A stretch of 7,414 bases of DNA, taken from Paracoccaceae bacterium (GTDB lineage Bacteria > Pseudomonadota > Alphaproteobacteria > Rhodobacterales > Rhodobacteraceae). The first letter of the stretch is position 1. The number at the start of each line of letters is the position of its first letter. Location: positions 1 through 7,414 of the forward strand of contig SKKS01000012.1 of NCBI GenBank assembly GCA_007123625.1, written 5' to 3'. Under the pieces are notes generated by a model. The model saw nothing but the letters and a program-made list of their open reading frames with translations, was not told the origin of the DNA and did not search any database. Made by a program: the position numbers and the translations under genes. This document shows positions 6,010 to 7,414 of this stretch, piece by piece.

Positions 6010-6606
6010 ATGCCACATATCGACTATTACCTGACGCCGGCATCGCCTTGGGTGCACATGTCCGGGGACCGCCCGGCGCGGATCGCCGCCGCTGCCGGGC
6101 TGGAATTGCGCTATTTGCCGGTCGATCCGGCGGCGCTGTTCCAGCGGACGGGTGGACTGGTGCTGTCGCAGCGTCATGAAAGCCGCCGCGACTACCGGAT
6201 GCAGGAACTGCGCCGCTGGGCTGCGCATCATGGCCTGCCGATGGTGCTGAAGCCGCGCCATTTTCCGCCCAACCCTGCGCCCGCGTCCTATGCGCTGATC
6301 GCGGCGCAGGCGGCAGGCGGCGGCGATATGGCGGTGTTGCTGCAAGGGTTGACCCGCGCCTGCTGGGAGGAAGAGCGCGACATCGCCGAGGACGCGGTGA
6401 TCCGCGACTGCCTGTCGGCGGCGGGGTTCGATCCGGGGCTGGTGCATTCCGGCATGCTTGTGGGTGCCGAAACCTATGGCCGCAATCTTGCACAAGCGGT
6501 GGCCGAAGGGGTGTTCGGCTTCCCCTTCTTCGTTGTCGAGGACGAGAAATTCTGGGGCCAGGATCGACTGGACATGCTGGCGGCGCATCTGGGGGTGGAC
6601 GCCTGA
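6010..6606 (+). CDS. 2-hydroxychromene-2-carboxylate isomerase homologue (DsbA/kappa-GST fold)
   Basis: A 198-residue soluble protein of the DsbA-like thioredoxin fold group that includes NahD, the glutathione-dependent 2-hydroxychromene-2-carboxylate isomerase of naphthalene breakdown, and kappa glutathione transferases. Seen: N-terminal strand IDYYLTPASPW with Ser12 at the place of the glutathione-activating serine; an all-helical middle region with PRHFPPNPAPASY; the glutathione-site loop GVFGFPFF (167-174) with the cis-Pro172; and the family's FWGQDRLDML (181-190). No CxxC, so not a disulfide oxidase. ATG 6010 is preferred over ATG 5995 because the fold begins at once after it, though its ribosome site (GGGGGA, 6002-6007) is close and weak. 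Many homologues lie outside naphthalene pathways, so the real substrate is open. Followed by the hydrolase gene. Confidence 0.9.
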   Translation: MPHIDYYLTPASPWVHMSGDRPARIAAAAGLELRYLPVDPAALFQRTGGLVLSQRHESRRDYRMQELRRWAAHHGLPMVLKPRHFPPNPAPASYALIAAQAAGGGDMAVLLQGLTRACWEEERDIAEDAVIRDCLSAAGFDPGLVHSGMLVGAETYGRNLAQAVAEGVFGFPFFVVEDEKFWGQDRLDMLAAHLGVDA

Positions 6607-6650
6607 GCGCGGTCACCCGGTTCGGTACGCCCGGCGCGCATCCGGCGCTG

Positions 6651-7406
6651 TTGTTGCATTGCTCGCTGGGTCACAGCGGCGGCTGGGGTCCGCTGATGGC
6701 GACGCTGCGCACCCCGCTTGATGCGCTGGCTTTCGACCAGCCGGGGCACGGTCGCGCGCCCGACTGGGACGGCGCAGGCGACTATCATGATCTGGTGAGT
6801 GCTCAGGCTGCGGCGCACCTTGTCGCCATTGCACCCGCGCGCCCGGCGCTGGTGATCGGGCATTCGTTCGGCGCGACGGTGGCGTTGCGGCTGGCGCTGG
6901 AGCAGGGCCCACGGGTGGGCGCGCTGGTGCTGTTCGAGCCGGTGCTCTTTGCTGCCGCGCGCGGCGACCCGCGCCATGACGCGCACCTGCGCGACGAGCG
7001 CCCGTTCCGCGACGCAATGGCACGTGGCGATCACGCAGGGGCGGTCGCGGCGTTTGTCGCGCGCTGGGGGGAGGGGACGCCCTTTGCGGCCATGCCCGGC
7101 CCGGTGCGCGCGCGGATTGCGGCGCAGATGCCGCTGATCGTCGCCACTGCGCCCGCGCTGACCGAGGACTGCGCCGGTCTGCTGGCGCCCGGGCGGCTGG
7201 AGACCTGCGCGGCGCCCGTTCTGATGTTGCACGGCACCCGGTCACCCCCGGTGATTGCAGCGATCATCGCCGGGTTGGCGGCGCGGTTGCCGCATGCGCA
7301 GGTGGTTCAGGTTCCAGAGGCCGGGCACATGGCGCCGATGACTCACGCCGGGGCGGTGGCCGCGCTGATCGACGCCTGGCTTGGGGGTGTGGCGCCTGGA
7401 CTGTGA
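6651..7406 (+). CDS. Alpha/beta hydrolase; true start probably upstream, near 6603
   Basis: A soluble alpha/beta-hydrolase fold protein, 251 residues from the TTG at 6651. Seen: oxyanion-region strand LHCSLGHSGGW, DQPGHGRA (29-36), nucleophile elbow GHSFG with Ser72, and His226 in AGHMAP near the C-terminus. The usual acid position after strand 7 reads HGTRSPPV, with Ser where Asp is common; Glu96 in LVLFEP after strand 6 is a possible substitute. The frame extends upstream with sensible sequence (AVTRFGTPGAHPALL) that completes the first core strand, but no ATG, GTG or TTG occurs there; the only candidate is CTG 6603, overlapping the isomerase stop, with GGGGGTGG a few bases upstream. Probably co-translated with the isomerase. 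It could be an esterase or C-C hydrolase; the substrate is unknown. Confidence 0.85.
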   Translation: MLHCSLGHSGGWGPLMATLRTPLDALAFDQPGHGRAPDWDGAGDYHDLVSAQAAAHLVAIAPARPALVIGHSFGATVALRLALEQGPRVGALVLFEPVLFAAARGDPRHDAHLRDERPFRDAMARGDHAGAVAAFVARWGEGTPFAAMPGPVRARIAAQMPLIVATAPALTEDCAGLLAPGRLETCAAPVLMLHGTRSPPVIAAIIAGLAARLPHAQVVQVPEAGHMAPMTHAGAVAALIDAWLGGVAPGL

Positions 7407-7414
7407 TGCCTGAC
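7406..7414 (+). CDS. Possible start of a further gene (three codons in view)
   Basis: The hydrolase stop and an ATG overlap as TGATG, reading Met-Pro-Asp to the edge. Such overlaps often mark the next gene of an operon, but no clear ribosome site precedes it and three codons cannot identify anything. Confidence 0.2.

Noticed and set aside
5847..6011. 55-residue N-terminal extension of Prs
   Set aside because: In frame and open, but Pro/Arg-rich, absent from the family as known, and a ribosome site is present at the internal ATG 5846.

Overview
The window is GC-rich bacterial chromosome, most likely from an alphaproteobacterium of the order Rhodobacterales (Rhodobacter/Roseobacter relatives). 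The grounds are protein-level resemblance of ATP synthase delta and alpha, ribose-phosphate pyrophosphokinase, GloB and the stomatin-like protein to that group, an F1 cluster that starts atpH-atpA, GTG and TTG starts, and strong GC bias at third codon positions. I see no tRNA, rRNA, transposase, integrase, CRISPR array or other mobile-element sign.

Layout. Positions 1-1135 (minus strand) hold the 5' part of atpA and all of atpH, the start of the F1 ATP synthase operon, which continues beyond the left edge (presumably atpG, atpD, atpC). A 326-base non-coding stretch upstream of atpH carries a plausible promoter, a palindromic leader element and an upstream inverted repeat. Next, on the minus strand, is a class I methyltransferase-like gene (1462-2262), divergent from gloB (2328-3104, plus) across only 65 bases. 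A stomatin/SPFH gene and a short NfeD-like gene (3250-4443, plus) form a tight two-gene membrane unit. A 380-base stretch with no convincing gene separates them from the convergent prs gene (4824-5846, minus). Divergent from prs is a plus-strand pair: a DsbA/kappa-GST-fold 2-hydroxychromene-2-carboxylate isomerase homologue (6010-6606) and an alpha/beta hydrolase (6651-7406, true start uncertain). A possible next gene begins at 7406.

How the genes relate. Most of the content is core metabolism: ATP synthesis (AtpH/AtpA), PRPP supply for nucleotides, His and Trp (Prs), methylglyoxal detoxification (GloB) and membrane-microdomain maintenance (SPFH plus NfeD). The isomerase/hydrolase pair is more accessory and could act on aromatic or glutathione-linked substrates, but its substrate cannot be read from sequence. 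I did not find a clearly new biological system. The points most worth a second look are the non-canonical start and unusual catalytic-acid position of the hydrolase, the NfeD protein without an OB domain, the degenerate SAM site of the methyltransferase, the C-rich prs leader, and the inverted repeats upstream of the atp promoter.
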